DNA from: Acidovorax sp. NCPPB 4044
GTDB lineage: Bacteria; Pseudomonadota; Gammaproteobacteria; Burkholderiales; Burkholderiaceae_C
Assembly (NCBI RefSeq): GCF_028069655.1
Contig: NZ_JAMCOS010000001.1
Coordinates: 1,890,001-1,954,000 of the forward strand
Reading direction: 5' to 3'
DNA: 64,000 bases
Both the position numbers and the translations under genes were made by a program. Positions within the stretch are counted from its first letter, which is position 1; every line of letters starts with the position of its first letter. Below the pieces are notes generated by a model. The model was given only the letters and a program-made list of their open reading frames with translations. It did no database searches and was not told the DNA's origin. Positions 9,133-17,587 of the stretch are shown here, in pieces.

Positions 9133-10242
9133 TCAGTGGGCGGCAGGTCGCAGCCCCAGCCGCTCGTGCAGCCGGGTGCTGGTGGTCGTGTACTGCAGTG
9201 CGACCGGTGCGCCGGACAGGTGCTCCGCCGCCGCGAAAGCCGCGAGCGTGGCTTCGTGGAAGCCGCAGAGGATGAGCTTGCGCTTGCCCGGGTAGGTGTT
9301 GATGTCGCCCACGGCGTAGAGGCCGGGCACGCCGGCCGAGAACGTGGCCGTATCGACGGCCACCTGCTTGCGCTCCAGCGCCAGGCCCCAGTCGGCGATG
9401 GGCCCCAGGCGCGGCGACACGCCCAGGCACAGCAGCAGCGTGTCGACGGGCAGGCGCTGTTCGGTGCCGCTGGCATCGAGGATGCGCAGGGCGGCAAGGC
9501 GCGCGCCCTGCGGCGGGGTGCCTTCGATGGCCTCGATGCCCGTCACCTGTGCGGCCACCACGCGGATGCGGCCGTTGCCGCGCAGGGCCTGCAGTTGTGC
9601 CAGTGCCTCGGGCGGCGCCTGGAAGGCATCGCGGCGGTACAGCAGCGTGACGCTGGCGGCGGCATCCGGGCCCTCGGCCTGCGCGCAGGCGATGGCGCGG
9701 GCCACGGCCATGTCTTCGCCGCCATGCACGACCACGTGCCGGCCCGCGGTGGCAGCGGCCTCTTCGTGGTGGTGCACCTGCGTGCCATGGAAGCGGTCGA
9801 TGCCGTCCACCTTGAGCGTGCGCGGCACGAAGGCACCGACGCCGCCCGCGATGAAGACGCTCTGCGCGTGGAATGCCTTGCCGGCGCGCGTCGACAGCAG
9901 GAAGCTGCCGTCCGGCCCGGGCTGCAGCGTCTCGACCTGGTCGGCCAGGTGCAGGCTCGGGGCGAAGGGCTCGATCTGCCGCGACAGCAGCGCGACCAGT
10001 TCGCGGCCCGTGCAGACGGGCACGCCGGGGATGTCGTAGAGCGGCTTGTCGGCGTAGAGCTCTGCGCACTGGCCGCCGACGTGCGGCAGCGCGTCGATCA
10101 CATGGGCATGGATGCCCTGCAGCCCGAGCTGGAACACCTGGAAGAGGCCCACGGGCCCCGCGCCGATCACCACCGCGTCGGCGGCGATGGGGGCGGTGGC
10201 AGTGGGGGTGGAGGCAGCGGTCGCTGCGGGCACGTCGTTCAC
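9133..10242 (-). CDS. Ferredoxin--NADP reductase, thioredoxin-reductase-like type
   Basis: FAD-dependent transfer of electrons between NADPH and ferredoxin. The 369-residue product has the FAD loop [11 protein letters not shown] near residue 22, the segment [21 protein letters not shown] typical of this group (no CxxC redox pair, unlike thioredoxin reductase), a second nucleotide loop ([13 protein letters not shown]) and the FAD-binding [14 protein letters not shown]. The GTG start at 10242 is ten bases after the fdxA stop; the frame stays open further upstream only across fdxA. The immediate pairing with a 7Fe ferredoxin, downstream of the cys genes, suggests it reduces FdxA, perhaps for the neighbouring sulfite reductase (inference). 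Confidence 0.82.
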   Translation of the reverse strand: MNDVPAATAASTPTATAPIAADAVVIGAGPVGLFQVFQLGLQGIHAHVIDALPHVGGQCAELYADKPLYDIPGVPVCTGRELVALLSRQIEPFAPSLHLADQVETLQPGPDGSFLLSTRAGKAFHAQSVFIAGGVGAFVPRTLKVDGIDRFHGTQVHHHEEAAATAGRHVVVHGGEDMAVARAIACAQAEGPDAAASVTLLYRRDAFQAPPEALAQLQALRGNGRIRVVAAQVTGIEAIEGTPPQGARLAALRILDASGTEQRLPVDTLLLCLGVSPRLGPIADWGLALERKQVAVDTATFSAGVPGLYAVGDINTYPGKRKLILCGFHEATLAAFAAAEHLSGAPVALQYTTTSTRLHERLGLRPAAH

Positions 10243-10252
10243 CGGCGCGCGG

Positions 10253-10576
10253 TCAGCGGACCAGTTCGGAGACCTTGCCGGGCTTGCCGTTCCACTCGTC
10301 GGCGTCGGGCAGCGAAGCCTTGCGCTTGGTGATGCTCTTCCACTGGGGAGCGAGCTCGGCATTGATCTTGATGAAGGCCAGCTGGTCGGCCGGCAGGTCT
10401 TCCTCGGCGTAGATGGCGTTGGCCGGGCACTCGGGGATGCACACGGCGCAGTCGATGCACTCGTCGGGATCGATCACCAGGAAGTTGGGGCCTTCGCGGA
10501 AACAGTCCACGGGGCACACGTCCACACAATCGGTGTACTTGCACTTGATGCAGTTTTCGGAGACGACGTGAGTCAT
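10253..10576 (-). CDS. fdxA: 7Fe ferredoxin FdxA
   Basis: Small electron carrier with one [3Fe-4S] and one [4Fe-4S] cluster. The 107-residue product shows [17 protein letters not shown] near the N-terminus and [12 protein letters not shown] at about residues 40-51. This is the cysteine pattern of the FdxA/Azotobacter ferredoxin I family, as are the spacing and C-terminal WKSITKRK region. It lies 130 bp downstream of cysN on the same strand and is followed after ten bases by its probable reductase gene. Confidence 0.93.
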   Translation of the reverse strand: MTHVVSENCIKCKYTDCVDVCPVDCFREGPNFLVIDPDECIDCAVCIPECPANAIYAEEDLPADQLAFIKINAELAPQWKSITKRKASLPDADEWNGKPGKVSELVR

Positions 10577-10706
10577 GAGAGGCAGTCTTTGGATCGGGGG
10601 TAACCCGCAATTTTAGGGCGGTTCGGGCCGAAGGCCGCCGCTGCCCCTTGCGCTGTCGCAGGAAGCGGCGCGACGGACGGGGGCCTGTGCATGCCGGGCT
10701 CCGCGG

Positions 10707-12080
10707 TCAGTTCACGAGCACGGCCGCGGCCGTGCGGTGGCTGGCCGTGTCCACGAGGATCAGCGAGCCCAGCACGCGCGCCTGGCCGAACGGGGCGGCC
10801 GGCAAGGCTTCCTGCAAGAGCAGGTCCACGTGGCCGATGGCGTTGGGCTCCAGCTGGGCGGCTTCCTCCTCGGCCAGGGTGTTGATGTTGAGCCGGTGCA
10901 CCACGCGCTGCACCTTGGCCTTGACCCAGCGGTGGCCGTGCAGTGCCCAGTAGACGCGGCCGGCCACCAGGGGCTCGTCGTCCATCCAGGCGACCGTGGC
11001 GCGGAGGTCGCGGCGCCCGGGCCATGCAGGTACGGCGGCGGGCGTGTCGAAGCCGTCGTCGTCCGCCGGGGCGGGGGCCGCCGCCGCGGGCGCCGCCAGG
11101 ATCCAGTCGCCGCGCGAGACGTCCACCTCGCGGTCGAGCACGATGCCGGCGCTGGTGCCGGCTTCCACGGCCTGCGGCCTGCGGGCATGGTCGAGCACCT
11201 GCGCCACCTGGGCGAGCTGGCCGCTCGGGAAAACCTGCACCGCCGTGCCCGGCGCCACCTGGCCCGCGGCCACGCGGCCCCAGAACACACGGCGGCCCTG
11301 CGTGGTGTCGGCCGACGAAGAGAATTTCTCGACCCACTGCACGGGGAAGGCCAGCGCCAGGCCGGTGTCTGCCGGCGTGTGCGGCAATTGCTCCAGGATC
11401 TGCAGCAGGCTCGGGCCTTCGTAGCCGGCCCATCCGGGCTGGGCGTCCACCACGTTCCAGCCCTTGAGCGCGGAGACCGGCACCGTGGCGCGCACGGCGA
11501 TGCCGGCAGCCTGGGCGAAGGCTTCGAGCGCGGCCCGGATGTGGCGCAGCGCGAGCGCGGGGTCTTCCACGGCGTCGAGCTTGTTCACCGCGAACACCAG
11601 CGAATGCACGCGCAGCAGGTGCACCAGCAGCGAGTGGCGGCGGGTCTGCGGCAGCAGGGCGAGCTGCGGGTTCTTCCAGTCGAGCTTGGTGGCGTCCACC
11701 AGCACCACGGCGGCGTCGGCGCTGGAGGCGGCCGTGACCATGTTGCGCGTGTACTGCTCGTGGCCCGGCGCGTCGCCGATGATGAATTTGCGCGTCTCGG
11801 TGGCGAAGTAGCGGTACGCCACGTCGATGGTGATGCCCTGTTCGCGCTCGGCGCTGAGGCCGTCGGTGAGCAGCGCCAGATCGGTCTCGCCGCCGCGCGT
11901 CACGCCGGCCAGGTGGTCCTGCAGCACCGCGCGGCTGTCCACCAGCAGGCGGCCGATGAGCGTGCTCTTGCCGTCGTCCACGCTGCCGCAGGTGATGAAG
12001 CGCAGCGCCGCGTTGTGGTCGGAATGGCCTGATGCCGCCGGATCCACTGCGTTTTTTGCTATCAAATTAGTAGTGCTCAT
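10707..12080 (-). CDS. cysN: Sulfate adenylyltransferase subunit 1 (GTPase)
   Basis: GTPase subunit of ATP sulfurylase that drives formation of adenosine 5'-phosphosulfate. The 457-residue product has the G1 loop GSVDDGKST (about residues 33-41), G3 DAPGHEQY, G4 NKLD and two EF-Tu-like beta barrels. It lacks a fused CysC APS kinase domain, so APS rather than PAPS is the likely reduction substrate. The ATG at 12080 shares its A with the cysD stop (TGATG). The first codons (MSTTNLIAKN) lie on an A+T-rich GCTAT-type element unlike the rest of the gene, suggesting a repeat supplied the 5' end. Confidence 0.95.
   Translation of the reverse strand: MSTTNLIAKNAVDPAASGHSDHNAALRFITCGSVDDGKSTLIGRLLVDSRAVLQDHLAGVTRGGETDLALLTDGLSAEREQGITIDVAYRYFATETRKFIIGDAPGHEQYTRNMVTAASSADAAVVLVDATKLDWKNPQLALLPQTRRHSLLVHLLRVHSLVFAVNKLDAVEDPALALRHIRAALEAFAQAAGIAVRATVPVSALKGWNVVDAQPGWAGYEGPSLLQILEQLPHTPADTGLALAFPVQWVEKFSSSADTTQGRRVFWGRVAAGQVAPGTAVQVFPSGQLAQVAQVLDHARRPQAVEAGTSAGIVLDREVDVSRGDWILAAPAAAAPAPADDDGFDTPAAVPAWPGRRDLRATVAWMDDEPLVAGRVYWALHGHRWVKAKVQRVVHRLNINTLAEEEAAQLEPNAIGHVDLLLQEALPAAPFGQARVLGSLILVDTASHRTAAAVLVN
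12058..12080. repeat. A+T-rich GCTAT mini-element at the cysN start
   Basis: The plus strand reads TTTTGCTATCAAATTAGTAG then TGCTCAT, an A+T island in GC-rich coding DNA. It matches the GCTA-N8-TAG pattern of the hairpin arms in the dispersed repeats at 33.3, 55.2 and 60.3 kb. It overlaps the cysN start codon and first nine codons. Confidence 0.45.
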
Positions 12081-13012
12081 CAGAAGTACCCGTCTTTCTT
12101 GCGCTTTTCCATCGAGGCTTCGGAGGTCTTGTCGTCCATGCGCGTGGCGCCGCGCTCGCTGACCTCGGCGGCCAGCGTCTCGATGACGATGTCGGCCGCG
12201 GTGGCGGCATCGCTCGCCACCGGGCAGGTGCAGGTGATGTCGCCCACGGTGCGGAAGCGCACGTCGCGCGTGACGACTTCCTCGCCCTCGCGCGGCGGCG
12301 TGAGTTCGGTCACGGGCACGAGCAGGCCGCGGCGTTCCACCACCTGCCGCGGGTGCGTGTAGTAGAGCGAGGGCAGCGCGATGGCTTCGCGGTCGATGTA
12401 CTGCCACACGTCCAGCTCGGTCCAGTTGCTGATCGGGAACACGCGGAAGTGCTCGCCGGGGGCCAGGCGCGTGTTGAACAGCGTCCACAGCTCGGGCCGC
12501 TGCGCCTTGGGCTGCCACTGGCCGAAGCTGTCGCGGTGCGAAAAGATGCGCTCCTTGGCGCGGGCCTTTTCCTCGTCGCGGCGCGCGCCGCCGATGAGCG
12601 CATCGAAGCGGAATTCCTCGATCGCCTCCAGCAGCGTCACCGACTGGTGCACGTTGCGGCTCTCGCCCGGGTGCGCCAGGCGCACGGTGCCGCGTGCCAT
12701 GGAATCCTCCACGCTGCGCACGATGAGTTCGGCGCCCAGCTCCTTCGCGCGGAAGTCGCGGAAATCCGTGACCTCGGGGAAGTTGTGGCCGGTGTCGATC
12801 ATCAGCAGCGGGTAGGGGATGCGGCCCGCGCCGAATGCCTTTTCGGCGCACTTGAGCATCACCAGCGAATCCTTGCCGCCCGAGAAGAGCAGGGTGGGGC
12901 GTTCGAAGGCGGCGGCGACCTCGCGCAGGATGAAGATGGTCTCTTCCTCGAGCGCGTCGAGGTGGCGGTTGCTGAGCTGGTTCAGCACTTGGGGTTCGGT
13001 GCGGGCGTTCAT
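12080..13012 (-). CDS. cysD: Sulfate adenylyltransferase subunit 2
   Basis: Catalytic ATP-pyrophosphatase subunit of ATP sulfurylase (sulfate + ATP to APS). The 310-residue product has the PP-loop LLFSGGKDSLVML (about residues 41-53), the family stretch MIDTGHNFPEV, GGARRDEEKARAKERIFS and the C-terminal RTVGDITCTCPV and EKRKKDGYF segments. It starts 33 bp after the DUF934 gene and is coupled to cysN by a one-base stop/start overlap. In related clusters a cysH gene usually lies between DUF934 and cysD; there is no room for one here. Confidence 0.95.
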   Translation of the reverse strand: MNARTEPQVLNQLSNRHLDALEEETIFILREVAAAFERPTLLFSGGKDSLVMLKCAEKAFGAGRIPYPLLMIDTGHNFPEVTDFRDFRAKELGAELIVRSVEDSMARGTVRLAHPGESRNVHQSVTLLEAIEEFRFDALIGGARRDEEKARAKERIFSHRDSFGQWQPKAQRPELWTLFNTRLAPGEHFRVFPISNWTELDVWQYIDREAIALPSLYYTHPRQVVERRGLLVPVTELTPPREGEEVVTRDVRFRTVGDITCTCPVASDAATAADIVIETLAAEVSERGATRMDDKTSEASMEKRKKDGYF

Positions 13013-13045
13013 GCGGCAGGCTCGTGGGCGTGGGAAGGGGCCGTG

Positions 13046-13426
13046 TCAGGCGGCATCGCGGAAATGCGGCAGGGGGTGCGCCACGTCGCCCTGGTAGAAG
13101 GCGTGGAAGCGGTCGAACTGGCGCTGGGCATCGGCCAGGTCCACGCCCTCGCGCAGCACCGCCACGTCGAAGCCGCAGCGCGCCATCTGCACGAGCTGGT
13201 CGATGAGCACATCGCCCGTGGCGCGGATCTCGCCCGCGAACTGGCGGCGCTGGCGCAGCAGGCGTGCCTGGCTGAAGGCGCGGCCGTCGGTGAACTTGGG
13301 AAAGTGCAGGTCGATGCGGTCGATGCCGGCAAGGTCCTGCGCGAGCGGATCGGCGTCGTTCGGCATTTCGAGCACGTTCTGGCCCGATGCCGTCGTCGAA
13401 TGGTCGTGGGCAGCTATTATTTTCAT
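13046..13426 (-). CDS. DUF934 protein of the sulfite reduction cluster
   Basis: A 126-residue protein of the DUF934 family, which is almost always encoded next to cysI/cysH in proteobacteria; its biochemical role is unknown to me. Recognisable family features are DLHFPKFTDGRAFSQARLLR (about residues 40-59), GEIRATGDVLIDQ and the C-terminal YQGDVAHPLP. It lies 29 bp after cysI and 33 bp before cysD. The start (MKIIAA) lies inside an A+T-rich element resembling the mini-hairpins elsewhere in the window. The first 20 or so residues (HDHSTTASGQ) may be a recent addition. Confidence 0.85.
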   Translation of the reverse strand: MKIIAAHDHSTTASGQNVLEMPNDADPLAQDLAGIDRIDLHFPKFTDGRAFSQARLLRQRRQFAGEIRATGDVLIDQLVQMARCGFDVAVLREGVDLADAQRQFDRFHAFYQGDVAHPLPHFRDAA

Positions 13427-13430
13427 AGTG
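13411..13430. repeat. A+T-rich CTAT mini-element at the DUF934 gene start
   Basis: CAGCTATTATTTTCATAGTG on the plus strand contains CTAT and ATAG arms around an A/T loop. The start codon of the DUF934 gene lies inside it, so the peptide MKIIAA is encoded by the element. Confidence 0.45.
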
Positions 13431-13455
13431 ATTCTCTGTGGGGCGGCGCGGCCGG

Positions 13456-15306
13456 TCAGGCGGAAACGGCCTCGGCCGAGTGGCGCGCGGCGTTGGCGGC
13501 GGCCTTGAAGGGCTCGATGCCGGCGCGGCGAACGGTGTCGATGAAGTGCTCGTGCTTCTGCCCGCGCGCGCTGCCCGGCGCATCTGCCGGCAGCGGCTGG
13601 CGCTCGGCGCGGTAGGTGGCGAGCAGGGCCTCGATCACGCCCGGCACCTCGGACGCGCTGAACGACGGGCCGATGATCTTGCCGGGCACGGCCGGGCCCG
13701 AGAGGTCGGTGCCGTCGGCGCCGCCGAGCGTGATCTGGTACCACTCCTTGCCGTCCTTGTCGACGCCCAGGATGCCGATGTGCCCGCTGTGGTGGTGGCC
13801 GCAGGAATTGATGCAGCCGCTGATGTGCAGGTCGATCTCGCCCAGGTCCCACAGCTCGTCGAGGTCCTGGTAGCGCTCGGTGATCGCCTCGGCAATGGGC
13901 AGCGAGCGCGCATTGGCCAGCGAGCAGAAGTCGCCGCCGGGGCAGGCGATCATGTCGGTGAGCAGGCCGATGTTGGGCTGGGCGAGGCCCAGGGCGCGCG
14001 CCGCTTCGTAGAGCGCGGGGAGCTGGTCGGCGCGCACCCAGGGCAGCACGAGGTTCTGCTCGTGCGTCACGCGGGCTTCGCCGCAGGAGAAGCGGTCGGC
14101 CAGGCCGGCGGCGGCGTCCATCTGGTCGGCGGTGGCGTCGCCGGGCGCGTAGCCCACGCGCTTGAACGAGAGCACCACGGCGCGCAGCAGCGGGTGGCGG
14201 TGCGGCAGCACGTTGCGCGTGAGCCAGCGCGCGAAGCCCTGGTCGCCCTCGGCGGCGGCGCGCAGCAGTGAAAGGGTCTGGCTCTCGGCGTCCGCCCCGC
14301 CCAGGTCGGGCACGGGGTCGTGGAAGCACGCGGCCACGCGGTCGTATTCATCTTGCGTGATGGTGTGGGGGCCGCCTTCCACCTCGACGATCTGGCGGAA
14401 CTCCTCTTCCACATGGTCGATGTAGGTCTGGCCTTCGGACTTCACGAGGATCTTGATGCGCGCCTTCCAGAGGTTGTCGCGGCGGCCGTAGCGGTTGTAG
14501 ACGCGGATCACCGCCTCCAGGTAATTCATGAGCTGGTTCCAGTGCAGGAACTCGCGCACCACGGGGCTGATGACCGGGGTGCGGCCCATGCCGCCGCCCA
14601 CGCGCACCTGGAAGCCCAGCTCGCCGGCCTCGTTCTTGACCAACTGCAGGCCCACGTCGTACCAGCCCAGGGCCGCGCGGTCCTCGCGTGCGCCGTTCAG
14701 CGACACCTTGAACTTGCGCGGCAGGAAGGCGAATTCGGGGTGCAGCGTGCTCCACTGGCGCAGGATCTCGGCGAACGGGCGCGGATCGGCGATCTCGTCG
14801 GCGGCGATGCCGGCCAGCGCATCGCTGGTGATGTTGCGGATGCAGTTGCCGCTGGTCTGGATGCCGTGCATGTGCACGGAGGCCAGCAGGTCCATCACAT
14901 CCGCGCTCTTGTCGAGCGGGATCCAGTTGTATTGCACGTTGGTGCGCGTGGTGAAGTGGCCGTAGCCGTACTGCAGCCGCGTGCCGATGCGGCGGCCGTC
15001 GGCCAGGGGAATGTCGCCGAGCTTCTCCTGCGTGGCCTGCGCCTCGGCCAGGAGCGCCTCGTCGGGGATGTCGTATTCGCGGGCGATGCGGGCCAGCACG
15101 CGCAGCTGGCCGCTGGACAGTTCACCGTAGGGCACGGCCACGCGCAGCATGGGCGCATAGCGCTGCACGTACCAGCCGTTCTGCAGGCGCAGGGGCTTGA
15201 ACTCGTCGCCGGAGAGCTTGCCGGCCTGGAAGCGTTCCAGCTGGTCGCGGTACTGGTCCGCCCGCAGGCGGATGAACTGTTGGTCGAATTCTGTGTATTG
15301 GTACAT
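13456..15306 (-). CDS. cysI: Assimilatory sulfite (nitrite/sulfite) reductase hemoprotein
   Basis: Six-electron reduction of sulfite to sulfide using siroheme and a [4Fe-4S] cluster. The 616-residue product has two ferredoxin-like/catalytic repeats. The cluster ligands are in CPGGDFCSLA and ISGCINSCGHHHSG (about residues 440-500), giving the C-x5-C...C-x3-C pattern. The TRTNVQYNWI segment (about 120) and SGNCIRNITSD (about 152) match the siroheme-binding half. No CysJ flavoprotein is encoded nearby, so electrons probably come from ferredoxin (inference). It is 10 bp downstream of the TauE-type gene and is followed by DUF934. Confidence 0.95.
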   Translation of the reverse strand: MYQYTEFDQQFIRLRADQYRDQLERFQAGKLSGDEFKPLRLQNGWYVQRYAPMLRVAVPYGELSSGQLRVLARIAREYDIPDEALLAEAQATQEKLGDIPLADGRRIGTRLQYGYGHFTTRTNVQYNWIPLDKSADVMDLLASVHMHGIQTSGNCIRNITSDALAGIAADEIADPRPFAEILRQWSTLHPEFAFLPRKFKVSLNGAREDRAALGWYDVGLQLVKNEAGELGFQVRVGGGMGRTPVISPVVREFLHWNQLMNYLEAVIRVYNRYGRRDNLWKARIKILVKSEGQTYIDHVEEEFRQIVEVEGGPHTITQDEYDRVAACFHDPVPDLGGADAESQTLSLLRAAAEGDQGFARWLTRNVLPHRHPLLRAVVLSFKRVGYAPGDATADQMDAAAGLADRFSCGEARVTHEQNLVLPWVRADQLPALYEAARALGLAQPNIGLLTDMIACPGGDFCSLANARSLPIAEAITERYQDLDELWDLGEIDLHISGCINSCGHHHSGHIGILGVDKDGKEWYQITLGGADGTDLSGPAVPGKIIGPSFSASEVPGVIEALLATYRAERQPLPADAPGSARGQKHEHFIDTVRRAGIEPFKAAANAARHSAEAVSA

Positions 15307-15316
15307 GGTGGGGCAG

Positions 15317-16120
15317 TCAGATCAGAACCAGTTTGGCGCCCGCCCAGGCGAGCAGCACGGAGAGCGCGGAGCGTATGAGTCGCTCCGGCGCGCGGGTCAC
15401 GAGGCGCGAGCCCAGCCAGATGCCGGGCAGCGAGCCGGCCAGCAACTGCAGCAGCAGGGGCCAGTCCACCGAGCCGAGCGTGGCGTGGCCCAGGCCGGCC
15501 ACCAGCGTGAGCGGCACGGCATAGGCGATGTCCGCCGCGATCACGCGCGGCAGCGGGAGCAGGGGGAACACCATGAGCAGCACCGTGACGCCGATCGCGC
15601 CCGCGCCCACGGAGGTGAAGGTGACCAGCGTGCCGATCGCCGCGCCCAGCAGCACCGGCAGGCTCCAGTGGCGCGGGCGGTCCGCCGCATCGCCCTGCTG
15701 CTGGCGCGAGGCGCGTTCGGCGGCCTGCCGGGCGGGGGAGAACACGAAGGCCTTGTAGAGCATGGCCGCGGCCGTGAGCAGCAGGGCCACGCCCAGCGTG
15801 GTGGTCATGATGTGCTGCGCAGTGGCCGTGGCCGGCCCGATGGAGCGCAGCGCCCAGAGCGCCAGCATCGCGGCCGGCAGGCTGCCCGCGCAGAGCAGGC
15901 CCACGACCCGCCACGGCACCAGCCGCTGGCGGGCCAGGCTCACGGTGCCGCCCATCTTGGTGAACGCCGCGAACAGCAGGTCGGTGCCGATGGCCAGGTG
16001 CGGCTTCACGCCGAAGAAGAAGATGAGCACGGGCGTCATCAGAGAGCCGCCACCGACCCCGGTGAGGCCGACGATCAGGCCCACCGCGAACCCTGCAAAA
16101 ACGAACGCCAAGTCATGCAT
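15317..16120 (-). CDS. TauE/SafE family permease, first gene of the cys operon
   Basis: Inner-membrane anion permease, likely for sulfite, sulfonate or sulfate. The 267-residue protein has about eight hydrophobic helices in two half-repeats. The first begins FAVGLIVGLTGVGGGSLMTPVL and the second AAIGTLVTFTSVGAGAIGVTVL; both glycine-rich signatures are diagnostic of TauE/SafE. It heads the minus-strand run tauE-cysI-DUF934-cysD-cysN with ten bases to cysI. A promoter-like pair lies so close to the ATG that the mRNA may be leaderless. Confidence 0.85.
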   Translation of the reverse strand: MHDLAFVFAGFAVGLIVGLTGVGGGSLMTPVLIFFFGVKPHLAIGTDLLFAAFTKMGGTVSLARQRLVPWRVVGLLCAGSLPAAMLALWALRSIGPATATAQHIMTTTLGVALLLTAAAMLYKAFVFSPARQAAERASRQQQGDAADRPRHWSLPVLLGAAIGTLVTFTSVGAGAIGVTVLLMVFPLLPLPRVIAADIAYAVPLTLVAGLGHATLGSVDWPLLLQLLAGSLPGIWLGSRLVTRAPERLIRSALSVLLAWAGAKLVLI

Positions 16121-16128
16121 GGGGCGTG

Positions 16129-16156
16129 ACTGTAGGCGCTTCCCTTATGGTTTCAA
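16129..16156 (-). promoter_or_regulatory. Candidate sigma-70 promoter of the tauE-cys operon
   Basis: On the minus strand TTGAAA (16156-16151) and TACAGT (16134-16129) are separated by 16 bases. The -10 ends eight bases before the tauE ATG, predicting transcription initiation at or next to the start codon. Confidence 0.55.
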
Positions 16157-16198
16157 ACTATTGTTTGTTCCTGCCGGTATATCGATATATGTATATCG
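16154..16198. promoter_or_regulatory. Palindromic A+T island between cys operon and MFS gene
   Basis: Three inverted repeats lie in 45 bases: CAAAC-4-GTTTG (16154-16167), TATATCGATATA (16178-16189, perfect) and CGATATATGTATATCG (16183-16198, seven-base arms). They adjoin the cys promoter and lie upstream of both divergent genes. That is where a LysR-type regulator such as CysB would bind (inference). Confidence 0.45.
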
Positions 16199-16306
16199 CG
16201 GTCCGCGCCCCGGGCCCGTCAGGGATGCGGGAACCGGCGGCGATGCCGGCCTTCGCTTATCGTCGGTGCAGACCCTGCCGCAGACCCGTCGCCTTTCCGC
16301 CCGCCC

Positions 16307-17539
16307 ATGACCGATACGCCCGCCAGCGCGCCACCTGCCAGCCCCGGAGATTCCGGCTTTTCGTTCCGCCGGATCGCCTTGACGGCCTTCGGGCCCTCAT
16401 TGCTGTTCGGGCTGGGCGAGGGCGCCATCCTGCCGATCGTGCCGCTGCTGGCGCGCGAGCTGGGCGCGTCGGTGTCGATGGCGGCCTTCGTGGTCACGCT
16501 GATCGGGCTCGGGTCGCTGCTGAACAATATCCCGGCGTCGGTGATCACCATCCGCTGGGGCGAGCGGTGGGCCATCGTGGCCGCGGGCGTGTGGAGCGCG
16601 CTCGGCATGGCGCTGGCCGTGCTGCTGCCCGGCGTGGTGCCGCTCGCGATCGGCTGCTTCATGGTGGGCATGTCGCAGGCCGTCTACAACCTCGCACGGC
16701 AGAGCTACCTCACCGAGGCGGTGCCGGCGGCCTACCGCGCGCGGGCCCTGTCGACGCTGGGCGGCGTGATGCGGATCGGCATGTTCATCGGGCCGTTCCT
16801 GTCGGCGGCGGCGGTGCATGCTTTCGGCCTGAAGGCCGCCTTCGGTGTGGGCATCGCGGGGGTGCTCGCGGCGGCGGCGGTGGGGGCGCGGCTGCCGGAC
16901 CTGCAGGCGCCGCCGCATCCCGAGGGCGCGCTCCCACCGGCGCCGGTGGGCCTGGCCTCCATCCTTGCGGACCACCGGAAGGTGTTCCTGACGCTGGGCC
17001 TGGGCGTGGCGCTGGTGAGCGCGGTGCGGGCGTCGCGCCAGGCGGTCATCCCGCTGTGGGCGGACCACCTGCTGCTGGCCCCGGCGGTCACGTCGATGGT
17101 CTACGGCATCTCCGGCGGCATCGAGATGCTGCTGTTCTACCCGGCTGGCCGCGTGATGGATCTGAAGGGGCGCCGCTGGGTCGCCGTGCCGTCCATGGCG
17201 ATCATCGGCGTGGCACTGCTGCTGATGCCTTTCACGACCGGCTTCGCGACGCTGCTGGCCGCCGCCACGGCGATCGGTTTCGGCAACGGCATCGGCTCGG
17301 GCCTGATCATGACCCTGGGTGCGGACTTCGCTCCGCGCCACGGCCGCCCGTATTTCCTGGCGGTATGGCGCTTCCTCTCGGACGTCGGCGGCTCCTGCGG
17401 GCCGGCGTTGCTGTCGGCGCTGGTGGCCACGGCCTCCCTGGCCGGCGGTATCGCCGTCACCGGCCTGCTGGCGCTGGCGGCCGCGACCATGCTCGGCCTG
17501 TGGATCCCCGCGAAGACGGCGAAGGGGCCGCCGCGGTGA
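16307..17539 (+). CDS. Major facilitator superfamily transporter
   Basis: Probable proton-coupled inner-membrane efflux or uptake protein; substrate unknown. The 410-residue protein has about 12 hydrophobic helices in two six-helix halves joined by a soluble loop around residues 200-225 (LPDLQAPPHPEGALPP). MFS-type landmarks include the helix 2-3 loop SVITIRWGERWAI and the corresponding second-half loop YPAGRVMDLKGRRW, with the G-x-x-x-D-x-x-G-R/K-R/K pattern. Nothing in the neighbourhood fixes the substrate: it is divergent from the cys operon and convergent with mnmC. Confidence 0.8.
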   Translation: MTDTPASAPPASPGDSGFSFRRIALTAFGPSLLFGLGEGAILPIVPLLARELGASVSMAAFVVTLIGLGSLLNNIPASVITIRWGERWAIVAAGVWSALGMALAVLLPGVVPLAIGCFMVGMSQAVYNLARQSYLTEAVPAAYRARALSTLGGVMRIGMFIGPFLSAAAVHAFGLKAAFGVGIAGVLAAAAVGARLPDLQAPPHPEGALPPAPVGLASILADHRKVFLTLGLGVALVSAVRASRQAVIPLWADHLLLAPAVTSMVYGISGGIEMLLFYPAGRVMDLKGRRWVAVPSMAIIGVALLLMPFTTGFATLLAAATAIGFGNGIGSGLIMTLGADFAPRHGRPYFLAVWRFLSDVGGSCGPALLSALVATASLAGGIAVTGLLALAAATMLGLWIPAKTAKGPPR

Positions 17540-17587
17540 CTGCGGGCGCGGCCATCGGGCGGGCCGCGGCGCCGCCGCCGACCGTCC

